From: Acidobacteriota bacterium
GTDB taxonomy: Bacteria > Acidobacteriota > Terriglobia > Acidiferrales > UBA7541
Assembly (NCBI GenBank): GCA_013289695.1
Contig: JABCZK010000003.1
Coordinates: 62,001-126,000, forward strand
Length of the DNA stretch: 64,000 nt
Direction of reading: 5' to 3'
The notes under the pieces are model-generated. The model saw only the letters and a list, made by a program, of their open reading frames with translations, ran no database searches and had not been told where the DNA came from. A program made the translations under genes and the position numbers. How positions within the stretch are numbered: position 1 is the stretch's first letter; each line of letters opens with the position of its first letter. Positions 17,553-25,640 of the stretch are shown here, one piece after another.

Positions 17553-18085
17553 CGGACAACTTGATGAGCCGTCTCGGGCCAGACACTCTTATGAGCCGTA
17601 ATGCATCGCGCGGTCTCAAAGAGCTTCAACATCGGTCCAATTTCCCGTCCCCTCAGTTCCTCAACGCCGGCGATTCAGATCAGTTTTTCTTCTTGAACAT
17701 TTGCGCGACTCCGACGCGACGGCGAGTAGGTAATCGTCTGCTCTCAGAGCACTGAGGCAGTTGTTAGGCAATAAAGTTCGGTCACTGACGGTTCTTCCCG
17801 AGGGCGCCGGCCTAGAACCTGCCAACGACTTTCTGGCTTCCTCAGATGGAGACTTCAGAACCGATCGCGGTTCCAAGCCGATGGGACCCTGCGCGTGTGC
17901 GTGGCAGCGCGACGCGTCTTCGGACACTTCGACTGCTACAATCTTGGCTGGGCCACTCCTAGAGGATGCGGGCTTCGTGACGGTCGAAGCAAACGGTGAA
18001 AGCCATCATCCAAGCGGCAAACAGTTGCTATTGGCCTACCCGAATGCCTGCATTGCCAGTACAGTCTCTTGAGGACCTATGTCGC
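17553..18085. other. Intergenic region, no gene supported
   Basis: 533 bases before the SagB-type gene. A 103-codon plus-strand frame (17761-18072) contains the string GAGLEPA that is common in spurious translations, and has no ribosome site or family signature, so I do not call it. The promoter of the downstream gene presumably lies here but no clear -35/-10 pair was recognised. Confidence 0.45.
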
Positions 18086-19564
18086 ATGGGCTGGCGCGAG
18101 TACCATGAATTGACGAAGCATAGTGTCGAATCGCTGCGGCGAGCTCAGCACTATCTTGATTGGGCCAATATGCCCGACCCATTTCGGCATTATGAGGGCG
18201 TCCCCGTCCTGGATTTGCCGGCCGATCCGCCAGCTCCACAGATTTCAGCTCTCGAAGTACTCGAGAGCAAAACCGGAAATACTCTGGCCCGGGATGGCGC
18301 GGAATTTCTTTCGCAGTTGATGTTCTATTCCGCCTCAATTAGCGCGTCCAAGCGAGTCCCGTCCACCGGAGCTATTTACTCTCTGCGCGTCAATCCCTCT
18401 TCCGGTAATCTCCATCCGACCGAATTTCACTTCTGCTCGCAAGGGTTGGTCGGTTGGCCCGATGGCCTCTATCATTACCGTCCCTCATCCCATATGGCAG
18501 AACAACGCGCCATCGGAGAGTTTGGAAGGAAGCTTGCCGACATTTCTGCCCCGCTCATTTTCGTTCTGACCAGCATTGCCTGGCGTGAAGCCTGGAAGTA
18601 CGGGGACCGGGCCTATCGGTATTGCATGCACGACATCGGACATGCCTGGCAGGCGCTCACGCTTGCCGCCCGAGCTATCGGCTGTGAAAGCTTTGCGTTT
18701 GGCAATTTCTCAGATGACCGAGTTGCGGAGCAGTGTCTGCTGCATGAGGATGAGTGGCCCATGCTAATCGTCGGGATTCACGGCCAATCCATTCACGTGA
18801 GGGCTCTCGATCCGGTCCAGACGATTTTGTTTAGAGGTCAACCCAACCGGTTGTCAGAGAAGCAAGAACCGTATCCACTGATTGAACGAATTCAGGCTGC
18901 TACGAAGCTCAGCACGGGGGCCGCCGTCCCCTCTTTTGGCCAGTCGATGATTCCCGGGCGAGGGGAAATCAGCCTGCCGCCTCATGTTTCCACCAGCCGT
19001 AGTTTCGGCGACGTGGTTCGTGCCCGGCGTTCCGCTCTTGACTTCAGGGGTGGGGGCGAGTCGATCTCCTTCTCGCAACTTGCGACGGTTCTCTTGACCG
19101 CACAAGCGCGCCTCTTCGCCGATTTCGCGACAGCTCGTTTCGTCCACCTCCATCTTTACGTCCACCGCGTCGACGGCTTGACGCCGGGCGTTTACCGCTA
19201 CTGGCCGGAGCAAGCAGAGCTAGAGAAAATCAAGGAAGGGGACCAACGCCTGGTAGCGGCCGCTCTCAGTTTGGGACAAGACCTGGCGGGCAACGCTGGT
19301 GTGGCATTCTCCATGATCGGCGATTTTGAGAGGGCTGCCCGCAGTTACGGCGATCGCGGATACCGATACGTGCATTTCGAAGCGGGTGCTATTGGTCAAC
19401 GAATGTATCTTGCTTCCGAGGCGCTCGGCCTGCGAGCGACGGGCATCGGAGCTTTTTTTGATGACCGAGTGAACCGCTATCTGGACCTGTCTCCTGAGCT
19501 AGGACAAGTCGTCTACCATTTCGCAATTGGTTACCCCGTTCCCGATCCACGCCTGGAGGCTTGA
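18086..19564 (+). CDS. SagB-type dehydrogenase with two nitroreductase domains
   Basis: A 492-residue protein made of two nitroreductase-like halves. The first (about 1-240) contains REYHELTKHSVESLRRA, PSTGAIYSLRVNPSSGNLHP, HDIGHAWQALTLAARAIG and an FSDDRVAE segment. The second (about 300-492) contains VVRARRSALDFRGG, HLYVHRVDGLTPGVYRY, EAGAIGQRMYLASEALGLRA and FFDDRVNRYL. SagB/ThcOx enzymes use FMN and, in TOMM clusters, oxidise azolines to azoles. No cyclodehydratase (YcaO), E1-like or precursor peptide gene is nearby, so its substrate is open. ATG 18086 has GAGGA ten bases upstream; the frame stays open back to 17996 without family sequence. It is followed by a six-base gap and a small gene. 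Confidence 0.88.
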   Translation: MGWREYHELTKHSVESLRRAQHYLDWANMPDPFRHYEGVPVLDLPADPPAPQISALEVLESKTGNTLARDGAEFLSQLMFYSASISASKRVPSTGAIYSLRVNPSSGNLHPTEFHFCSQGLVGWPDGLYHYRPSSHMAEQRAIGEFGRKLADISAPLIFVLTSIAWREAWKYGDRAYRYCMHDIGHAWQALTLAARAIGCESFAFGNFSDDRVAEQCLLHEDEWPMLIVGIHGQSIHVRALDPVQTILFRGQPNRLSEKQEPYPLIERIQAATKLSTGAAVPSFGQSMIPGRGEISLPPHVSTSRSFGDVVRARRSALDFRGGGESISFSQLATVLLTAQARLFADFATARFVHLHLYVHRVDGLTPGVYRYWPEQAELEKIKEGDQRLVAAALSLGQDLAGNAGVAFSMIGDFERAARSYGDRGYRYVHFEAGAIGQRMYLASEALGLRATGIGAFFDDRVNRYLDLSPELGQVVYHFAIGYPVPDPRLEA

Positions 19565-19570
19565 AAACTC

Positions 19571-19861
19571 ATGGTCGGCATCCTGGTCCACGGAAACAAC
19601 CACTTCATTCTGTCCGGGCCGGCACCTGACGAAGCCAGCGCATTGGCGTTGATTCGGCACTGGTCCGTGATCCAAATCGGTGAGGCAAAATCCTCGTCCT
19701 TCGGCCAGTGGCAGATTAGGTCAAAAGAGTTTCGCGAGAACCTGGAATGGGCGGTAATCGTCCCGGGCGACCGTGAACCATCTCCGGCAGTGACGCAATT
19801 GCTTGGAGAGCTTTCTGCTCGCGGCGTGACCATCCGGAGATTGCGTACTGGCTGCTGGTGA
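19571..19861 (+). CDS. Small protein of unknown function, coupled to the SagB-type gene
   Basis: 96 residues, starting six bases after the stop of the SagB-type gene, with GGAGG in the end of that gene. It has no signal peptide or membrane segment. The sequence (HGNNHFILSGPAPDEASALA, VIVPGDREPSPAVTQLLGEL) reads like a soluble alpha/beta domain. I do not recognise a family. Tight spacing suggests it works with the oxidoreductase. Confidence 0.6.
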   Translation: MVGILVHGNNHFILSGPAPDEASALALIRHWSVIQIGEAKSSSFGQWQIRSKEFRENLEWAVIVPGDREPSPAVTQLLGELSARGVTIRRLRTGCW

Positions 19862-19964
19862 TGCGCAGAGGGAGGAGCAGCGTCGCTCGGTCGACAGCGC
19901 CGAGAGACCTGTACCACAGACGCGGTTCGAAGGAGTTTGGGAGCAGACTGTCAAGCCACCTTGA

Positions 19965-20483
19965 GGCGATCCGCTAGCGCCCACGGAATGTGGCGAGCCG
20001 GAGTTTTCACAGTGGTACAAATCCCAGAATGCACAAGAAGTTGACGCCAACTTTTTTGCCGCAGAGCTTTTGATGCCCGAAGCCATGTTTCGCGAGCGGT
20101 TGGAGAGAACCGTTCCGAGCTTGGAGCTTATCGAGAAGTTCGCCGCGGACTTCCAAACGACGCTGACCGCAACCGCGATTCGTTACACTGATCTATGCGA
20201 AGAACGGCGTGCCTTGGCCTTTTCTTTTGACGGAAAAGTCATGTGGACTCGGCGAAGCCCGGATTTTCAGTCTTGGATTACGCCGGGGAAGAAGGTGAGG
20301 CCATGCAGCATAGCGGTTGATTTCTTCCGTACGGGAAGCCTGTCTGACAGAATGGAAACGATCCGGCGCGATGCTTGGGTAGAAAACGCATCGGAGCGCG
20401 AAACCATCAAAGAACAATCGCGAGCTTTCCGATCTTACAACTCCGTCTTGTCTTTGCCCTGGATTCCCTACGAGCTGGGCTGA
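19965..20483 (+). pseudogene. Remnant of an ImmA/IrrE-family (M78) metallopeptidase gene, N-terminus lost
   Basis: Read in one frame from 19965 to the TGA at 20481-20483, the sequence carries the segment that in ImmA/IrrE proteins follows the active-site helix: EFSQWYKSQNAQEVDANFFA then AELLMPEAMFRERL, and a conserved C-terminal tail with TATAIRYTDLCEERRALAFS. The HExxH zinc motif that should lie just upstream is absent: a stop (19962-19964) closes the frame and no frame before it has HExxH. There is also no XRE regulator beside it. It is therefore a truncated, probably dead gene. A start at 20070 could give a 137-residue product without the catalytic motif. Such peptidase genes often belong to mobile elements. 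Confidence 0.75.
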
Positions 20484-20682
20484 AAGGACGCGATCGCGAC
20501 GGAGCCGAGCATCGACTTCACCAAGCCCGAATCATTCAATTCGAAAACCCCCATTCGGTGCGCCGCAGCGTCGAAAATCATGACGGTCTCGCGTTGGAAC
20601 CTGAACTGATTTCGCCGTTGCCATTTGAGCGAAAACCCAACCGTCGCTGACGATGTGCGCGCGCGCACGAGAAGCCTGAGAA

Positions 20683-22002
20683 CTAATGTCGTGGTTTTCG
20701 GATTCTTGGAATTTTCTCTCCTGTGGGAACTTTTTTCGGATGGTTCTTGCCTGATGCATCAAGGAACTGCTGGGTGAGCGGAAGATAGCGCAACTGTTCT
20801 TCAATTCCTTCCCTTACTTGGTCGTGTAGCGGCAAGTCAGAAGCCATTTCCGACCAGGCACGCACGGTCTTTTCGGCGGTGTCCAGCGCGGTTTGGACGA
20901 CCATGTGTTTCGGGAGGCCTGCCTTCTCTGCGAACCTCTCAAGCAAAGACTGATCGAGCCGTTTTGTATCCTTTTCCTTGGCGATGGAAAGGGCCATCTT
21001 GCGGTCCTTTGTACAGGCAATGGTGGAAACAAAGTCATAGCCTGGCGCGAGCTGGGGCGTCCGGGTGTCGGGATAGAGAACCGACCAGTTTTTGAGGTGC
21101 ATGTCGGCATTGCCGATGGCTGCATTGAAGACGAGACGGCGGATAAATTCAACGGTGGCTTCGGTTCCGAGGAAGTTCGAAATATCACGGGCCATGTTGG
21201 TGTAACTATAGTGTTTGTACTTGTCGTGCGGAAACTGATGGTAGATCTGGTTGAAATCTTCGATGTGAATCCTCCCTCCGTCGGGTGTGCGGTCAAATCT
21301 TCGCACGTAGAGGGAGTTTGCGTTTGCATCGGAGAATTCAAACGGAAGCCCTTGGATCTGGTTAGTGGGCATAAGTCCGACTTCGGGCACGGCGATGCCG
21401 ACGGCGCCCGCGAGTTTCATCATGGAAAATTCGTTCTCAGGAACGAGTGGGAAGCGAGCGGAAGGAAGTTTGATGATCCAAGCTCCGCCGCGCCCTTCGG
21501 CCGGTATCGTCAGCTGTTTGCCGGGATTTCCGATGGCGGAGAACTTCAACTGCACGCCAGCAAGAGAAAAGCGGAGAATCTGCTCTTTTCTCGGTTCGCT
21601 CGTTTTTTGCATATCTGCGTCGGCCGGGGGCAAGGGAGTGCCTTCTGACTCCTGAGCGATCACAGCTCCAGGCAAGTCTGCTCCAAGCAACCAGAGGAGA
21701 AAGAATTCGCGGACATCTTTAATCCCGGCTGCTTCAGGCAGGTATTCGCGGAGACGGCCTTCGGGCAGGAGATTCGAGAAGAAGGGGGAAACTTTGGTCT
21801 GGACTTGTTCAGGCTCGGTGATGAGCTCGCGGTTGTCGTCGTAGAAACTGAGGCTCAAGACGGGCCGGTCGCCTGCGCGAGCGTATTCTTCGTCGAATAC
21901 GAACAGATTCTGATCGTAAGGCAGGTTCGTGATGGTGCCGACGCGAATCTGGTTTAACCAGACTTCGAGGACTACGGGACGCTTTTTATCTGATTTCGGC
22001 AT
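20683..22002 (-). CDS. hipA: HipA-family serine/threonine kinase toxin
   Basis: 439 residues from ATG 22002 (AGAGG six bases upstream; an upstream in-frame TTG at 22026 is less likely). It has the HipA N-terminal domain (VVLEVWLNQIRVGTITNL ... VSPFFSNLLPEGRLREYL) and the kinase domain with the substrate-side motif FSLAGVQLKFS, the ATP-binding lysine segment WIIKLPS, the catalytic loop GNADMHLKNWSVLY and the metal-binding YDFVST. HipA phosphorylates glutamyl-tRNA synthetase in E. coli and induces dormancy. All motifs are intact, so it should be active. It overlaps hipB by 17 bases, the usual translational coupling. Confidence 0.93.
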   Translation of the reverse strand: MPKSDKKRPVVLEVWLNQIRVGTITNLPYDQNLFVFDEEYARAGDRPVLSLSFYDDNRELITEPEQVQTKVSPFFSNLLPEGRLREYLPEAAGIKDVREFFLLWLLGADLPGAVIAQESEGTPLPPADADMQKTSEPRKEQILRFSLAGVQLKFSAIGNPGKQLTIPAEGRGGAWIIKLPSARFPLVPENEFSMMKLAGAVGIAVPEVGLMPTNQIQGLPFEFSDANANSLYVRRFDRTPDGGRIHIEDFNQIYHQFPHDKYKHYSYTNMARDISNFLGTEATVEFIRRLVFNAAIGNADMHLKNWSVLYPDTRTPQLAPGYDFVSTIACTKDRKMALSIAKEKDTKRLDQSLLERFAEKAGLPKHMVVQTALDTAEKTVRAWSEMASDLPLHDQVREGIEEQLRYLPLTQQFLDASGKNHPKKVPTGEKIPRIRKPRH

Positions 22003-22318
22003 CGGCATCCTCTGGCTCGTTGCCAAGTAGCCGGCGTGGCGGAGCCGATCCGGAGAACTCGGAACCTGACTGTTCTCTGGTCAGAAGGTGTCGAACGGCG
22101 GGGAAAAGAGGCTTGGGAATGAGCACGAGTTCGAGTCCGAGGGCATGGGCCATTTCAAGAAGGGTCGACAGTCGGATGTCACTGTGTCGACGCTCGATTC
22201 GAGTGATTTGAGACTGAGGCACACCGAGAAGTTTGCCCAGCTGGACTTGGGACATTTCTCGTCGCTCCCGCTGGTCCCGAAGTTGCCCTATTATATCGAG
22301 TGCGGTATATATTGTCAT
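21986..22318 (-). CDS. hipB: HipB-like XRE-family antitoxin and repressor
   Basis: 110 residues from ATG 22318. Residues 12-65 are a helix-turn-helix of the XRE family (LRDQRERREMSQVQLGKLLG, VPQSQITRIERRHSDIRLST). HipB neutralises HipA and represses the operon. The start was placed at the ATG nearest the HTH, because the longer frame to 22387 adds a hydrophobic AT-rich stretch overlapping the promoter. The C-terminal tail overlaps the start of hipA. Confidence 0.9.
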   Translation of the reverse strand: MTIYTALDIIGQLRDQRERREMSQVQLGKLLGVPQSQITRIERRHSDIRLSTLLEMAHALGLELVLIPKPLFPAVRHLLTREQSGSEFSGSAPPRRLLGNEPEDADAEIR

Positions 22319-22328
22319 CAGTAAGAGC

Positions 22329-22354
22329 GTATACGTTTTATACAAGAATGTCAA
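22329..22354 (-). promoter_or_regulatory. Probable hipBA promoter with a palindromic operator
   Basis: On the minus strand a consensus -35 TTGACA (22354-22349) is followed after 15-17 bases by a weak -10 (TATACG or TACGCT). The inverted repeat GTATAC-G-TTTTATAC, seen as GTATA-N5-TATAC at 22329-22343, overlaps the spacer and -10, where the repressor would bind. The local DNA is very AT-rich compared with the region. The short distance to the hipB ATG implies a very short leader. Confidence 0.55.
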
Positions 22355-22567
22355 TATATATCTATTTAGAACTATATGTGGCTTCAATACATCTTATACG
22401 ATCTATCTTGGGATGTGTCAAGATAGTTCAAGGAATCCTGAAAGCACCGCCACAGCGAACCCTAAGTAAGAGCGCTCGCGGAGAAGCCGTCGTCGATGCC
22501 GCTCTGGTGACGAGAACGTTGCGGGGGATGGAGAGGGTTTGAGCCAGGGCACGATTGCCGTGCGTCC

Positions 22568-23089
22568 TCAGGGAACGAATGCCCAATAAACCTCCTGTCT
22601 TAGGGTGTGACGTATCAATCCAAATCGCTGTTCAGGAGGAAGATCATATCTCACGAGCGAAAAAAGAGCTGATAGTACGGACCGATTGTCGCCGTAGTAG
22701 GAGTGGCCTAAAAGCCCGGTGTCGACTTTGGTGGCGTCGATTGTGTCAACCCCAGGCAAGACCACTATTCGCTCCCCGGATTCGCCGGCTCGGGAAAAGT
22801 GATGAAATCGGAATGATGCATTTAGGGCTACATCCGCAGACGAGGCATAGAGGGTGACGCGTTGGCACTGGGAAGTAATCGCAGATTCGAGTTGGCGAAA
22901 AATGTCGGCGTCAACATCCGGTGCAGCCAGAATAACCTCCTTAAACTTCGATTGTGAATGACTCTGGTATAACTGATTGAGCGCGTTTACAAGCGCCCGG
23001 TTACCGGACATCTCTTGAGCTTCGATGGGAAGAGGCAACGGGTGGCGGCCGTTGCTAGCCAGCACAGCAATTCGTTGTGCTGTTGCCAT
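22568..23089 (-). pseudogene. Truncated DUF900-type alpha/beta hydrolase
   Basis: 173 residues. From about residue 28 to the end the sequence follows the C-terminal half of DUF900 hydrolases: SGNRALVNALNQLYQ, KEVILAAPDVDADIFRQLE, RVTLYASSADVALNAS, GVDTIDATKVDTGLLGHSYY and DNRSVLSALFSLV. In the family a segment like HSMGNRAL carries the nucleophile serine; here it reads EMSGNRAL, and everything before it, the N-terminal half of the fold, is missing and replaced by about 25 unrelated residues. I think it is a 5'-truncated remnant; it lies among other broken genes. It is divergent from the Phd gene. Confidence 0.7.
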
Positions 23090-23103
23090 GATTCCTATAG
23101 AAT

Positions 23104-23122
23104 GGACTAGTCAGACTAGTCC
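23104..23122. promoter_or_regulatory. 19-bp perfect palindrome, likely operator of the Phd-VapC module
   Basis: GGACTAGTC-A-GACTAGTCC lies 20 bases before the antitoxin ATG (23143). Phd/YefM antitoxins bind short palindromes over their own promoter, so this is the expected autoregulatory site. It also abuts the start of the divergent truncated hydrolase gene. Confidence 0.75.
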
Positions 23123-23142
23123 TTTTCGAGGGGAGGCTCAAG

Positions 23143-23442
23143 ATGCGATCAAGCAAGAAAAAGAATGCTAGGAGAGAAGTCGTGTCACAGACGTGGCAGT
23201 TGCAGAACGCCAAAGCTCGGTTCAGTGAGGTGTTTCGGCGTGCGCGAGAGGAAGGCCCACAACTTGTGACCCGACAAGGAAAAGAAGGTGTGGTCATTTT
23301 GCCCCTGGAAGATTTTGATCAACTTGTGGATCGTGCGAAGAAACCGAGGAGCCTAGTGCGCTTCTTCGCTGCAAGTCCTCTCGTCGGCCTTCAGTTGAAT
23401 CTGGAACGTACGCAGGATGTGGGGCGGGACGTCAAGCTATGA
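23143..23442 (+). CDS. Phd/YefM-family antitoxin
   Basis: 99 residues. After a basic N-terminus (MRSSKKKNARREV) comes the Phd/YefM DNA-binding fold: WQLQNAKARFSEVFRRAREE then GPQLVTRQGKEGVVILPLED and FDQLVDRA. The C-terminal tail wraps toxins in this family. ATG 23143 has AGGGGAGG upstream. It overlaps the toxin gene by four bases (ATGA), so the pair is coupled. Confidence 0.9.
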   Translation: MRSSKKKNARREVVSQTWQLQNAKARFSEVFRRAREEGPQLVTRQGKEGVVILPLEDFDQLVDRAKKPRSLVRFFAASPLVGLQLNLERTQDVGRDVKL

Positions 23443-23867
23443 TCGGATTCTTGCTGGACACGAACGTAATTTCGGAGTTGGTCACCAGAAGCCCGGAGCC
23501 AAACGTCAGCCGGTGGGTGGAAGATACAGATGAGACCTTGCTTCATTTGAGCGAATTGACCTTGGGCGAGATCCGGAAGGGAATTGGTGGTTTGCCTCAG
23601 GCAAAGCGCCGGGCGGAGCTAGAAATTTGGCTCAACAAGGGCCTGCGCAGTAGGTTTGCGGGCAGGATCCTGCCGATTGACGCTGCGGTGGCGGATCGTT
23701 GGGGTCGGGTTGCCGCACAGGCCCGCTCCAAGAATATTCAGCTGCCTGTTATTGATGGATTGCTCGCGGCGACTGCTCTCGAGCACGACTTGACGTTCGT
23801 GACCCGCAACACAGCAGATGTAGCAGGTACTGGAGTATTGGTACTAAATCCTTGGGAAAATCCCTAA
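23439..23867 (+). CDS. vapC: VapC/FitB-type PIN-domain ribonuclease toxin
   Basis: 142 residues with the PIN-domain acidic residues in place: D8 in FLLDTNVISELV, E45 in LTLGEIRKG, D near residue 99 (PVIDGLLAATAL) and the C-terminal D/N segment FVTRNTADVAGTGV. VapC toxins cleave tRNA or rRNA. The pairing with a Phd-type antitoxin is the common FitB-like arrangement. The module appears intact. Confidence 0.92.
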   Translation: MIGFLLDTNVISELVTRSPEPNVSRWVEDTDETLLHLSELTLGEIRKGIGGLPQAKRRAELEIWLNKGLRSRFAGRILPIDAAVADRWGRVAAQARSKNIQLPVIDGLLAATALEHDLTFVTRNTADVAGTGVLVLNPWENP

Positions 23868-24047
23868 GTTTGCCGAAAGAATTCGCCTCGTTCGAGGGGT
23901 TCAGCCCAGTCACCGGGTCGATCCCGGTGACGTGCATCAAAACTTCATTCGTGTCCCTCCTGCAATTTACACTGCGGCTAAATCCTGCTCTCGCCTCTCT
24001 CACGAAATGCTACCTTACAATAATTACGTCGTTGAAGAAGAGGCTCC

Positions 24048-24161
24048 ATGAGAACGACCCGCCCCGTGGTCATCAGCATGCGTCTACCGGCTGAGAGCGG
24101 CAACCGTCTCCAGCGCATGGCCAACGGCACGATCCCGGTTGCGTCTACCAAGCCTTTCTGA
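24048..24161 (+). pseudogene. Truncated ribbon-helix-helix antitoxin
   Basis: A 37-codon frame from ATG 24048 (AGAGG upstream). It opens MRTTRPVVISMRLPAESGNR LQRMA like a CopG/VapB-type antitoxin (strand plus start of helix 1), then changes into unrelated residues and stops. The second helix and toxin-binding tail are gone, and no toxin follows. I take it as a remnant cut at the point where the repeats begin. Confidence 0.55.
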
Positions 24162-24170
24162 TCCCAAAAC

Positions 24171-24400
24171 TCGTCACCAATTCGTCACCAAAACTCTGCC
24201 ATTTAGGGGTGTTTTTGAGCTGGCCAGAACCGGAAAAGCAAGACAGGCAAAGGGATTTAGCTTTCTGACCACATAATTGACACGGTGGAGGTCTGCGGTT
24301 CGAGCCCGCACAGGCCTACCATCTCTCCTCTTGATTCTATTGAATCGTGGTAAGGCTTCCCTCCGCAATTCGGCCAAGCTCGTCACCATTTGTCACCAAT
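24171..24400. repeat. Two pairs of TCGTCACCA-type direct repeats flanking a tRNA 3' end
   Basis: TCGTCACCA occurs at 24171 and 24182 (11 bases apart) and again at 24380, with TTGTCACCA at 24390 (10 bases apart). Paired short direct repeats on both sides of a tRNA end look like arm-type sites of a tyrosine integrase. No integrase gene is present in the window. The stretch 24162-24563 contains no gene. Confidence 0.45.
24282..24321 (+). other. tRNA 3'-end fragment, candidate attachment site
   Basis: The sequence has a variable-loop-like GAGGTC, a complete T arm (stem TGCGG / CCGCA with loop TTCGAGC), a 3' acceptor strand CAGGCCT, a discriminator A and an encoded CCA. It resembles the 3' end of tRNA-Ile(GAT). 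The 5' half is missing: no matching acceptor strand or D arm lies upstream. Elements that integrate into tRNA genes leave such a 3' copy at one end. Confidence 0.6.
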
Positions 24401-24563
24401 TGCGAAACGTTCTCGACGGCTTCCCGCAAGTGCGCGGGAATCGGCACCGTGTGGAGCTCTGGCGCCGTGGACATCTTGCTGTGACCGGGTTGTACTTGCG
24501 CATCTCCTCTGCTTTCAAGCGGCACCTCCCTATCGCGACAGTGATCTGCTGCGCGGATGATGC

Positions 24564-25640
24564 TTATGATGGAGGGTGAGCGGCGAGAGCCTGGATCTTG
24601 CGATAGTTTTCCATGTCACGAGCGGCCTGCTCCGTCTTGCCCTGCCTGCGGTGAATTTGAGCTAAGACCAAATGAGCCTGCCCCGCAAGCGGAGTCTGCT
24701 TCTCCAGCTCGATCACGCGCTGCAATGCATGCTCGGCCACATCCGGATCGCTGCTGGCCGCTGCTCTGCCTAGGGCGTATAGAGTTTCCGGCATATCGGG
24801 GCTTAGCGAATCGGAACGCTTCAGCTCCTGGGCGGCTTCCTTCATCTTTCCCTGCTGCAGCAACGCATTTCCCAAACGATAAGCAGCTTCCGCGCTTCCG
24901 GGCTGCAATTTTGTTTCTCCCCGAAATTGTTCTTCCGCTTTTGCCCATTCGGAACCGGCAGCGAAGACTTGTCCAAGCTCAAGCCGCAAGCCCGGTAAAT
25001 CGGGCCGCAACGCTATCGCCTGTTCGTATTCCTTCGCAGCCTCCGGAAGCATCTTCATTTCGTAATCGGTTTGGCCAAGAGCCTGATGCCCTCGTGCAGA
25101 ATTCGGATCTACGGAACGCAATCGATCCAACGACTGCCCAGCGAGTGCCGTGGCGGCGCGGCTGAGATAGAAGAGAAGATCCGGATCGTCCGGCGATTTC
25201 GCAAGAGCCGCTTGCAGATTCGCGACTGCTTCCGCGGCCTGGCCCGCTTGCAGTTGCGCAATACCCAGAGCTCCATCGTCGTGAATAATTTTCAAATGGG
25301 GGATGGCTTCGGATGCATACCCCGCGGCCAGAAGCGCGTATCCGAGCAATTGATGAACCGCAGGCGCATCCGGACTCAATTCGGCTGCGCGCTGCAAGGG
25401 AGGAATGGCTGCAGCGTAGTCACGCTCTTTCATGTATGTGTCGCCCAAGCGCAGCAAGACGATCGCGGAATTCGGCGCCAGTTCCGCGGCCTTGCGAAAT
25501 GCGGCGACGGCCTGATCGAAAGCGCCGCGATTTTCGGCGTCAATGCCGGATTGCAGCAGCGGAAGCGCATCGGGCGGCAAGGAAGCATCCGCCGATTGCG
25601 CTGGCAACAGCAAGCACATCCACAGCAGCGCGTGAATCAT
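24564..25640 (-). CDS. Exported tetratricopeptide-repeat protein
   Basis: 358 residues: a signal peptide (HALLWMCLLLPAQSADA) followed by about nine TPR units, for example AFRKAAELAPNSAIVLLRLG, PLQRAAELSPDAPAVHQLLG, YEQAIALRPDLPGLRLELG and FRGETKLQPGSAEAAYRLG. It binds proteins and has no catalytic motif. It overlaps the end of the ASPIC/UnbV gene by four bases, so it is translated in step with it. In acidobacteria such TPR and ASPIC/UnbV proteins often neighbour each other and TonB-dependent receptors. Confidence 0.88.
   Translation of the reverse strand: MIHALLWMCLLLPAQSADASLPPDALPLLQSGIDAENRGAFDQAVAAFRKAAELAPNSAIVLLRLGDTYMKERDYAAAIPPLQRAAELSPDAPAVHQLLGYALLAAGYASEAIPHLKIIHDDGALGIAQLQAGQAAEAVANLQAALAKSPDDPDLLFYLSRAATALAGQSLDRLRSVDPNSARGHQALGQTDYEMKMLPEAAKEYEQAIALRPDLPGLRLELGQVFAAGSEWAKAEEQFRGETKLQPGSAEAAYRLGNALLQQGKMKEAAQELKRSDSLSPDMPETLYALGRAAASSDPDVAEHALQRVIELEKQTPLAGQAHLVLAQIHRRQGKTEQAARDMENYRKIQALAAHPPS

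Noticed and set aside
17761..18072. 103-codon plus-strand frame with GAGLEPA
   Set aside because: This string is typical of spurious translations; no ribosome site, no family features.
20070..20483. Functional 137-residue protein from the ImmA-like region
   Set aside because: The zinc-binding HExxH part is missing and the frame upstream is closed, so a remnant is the better reading.
24174..24389. 71-codon minus-strand frame with GRPVRARTADLHR
   Set aside because: It is a read-through of the tRNA 3' end on the opposite strand, a common false call.
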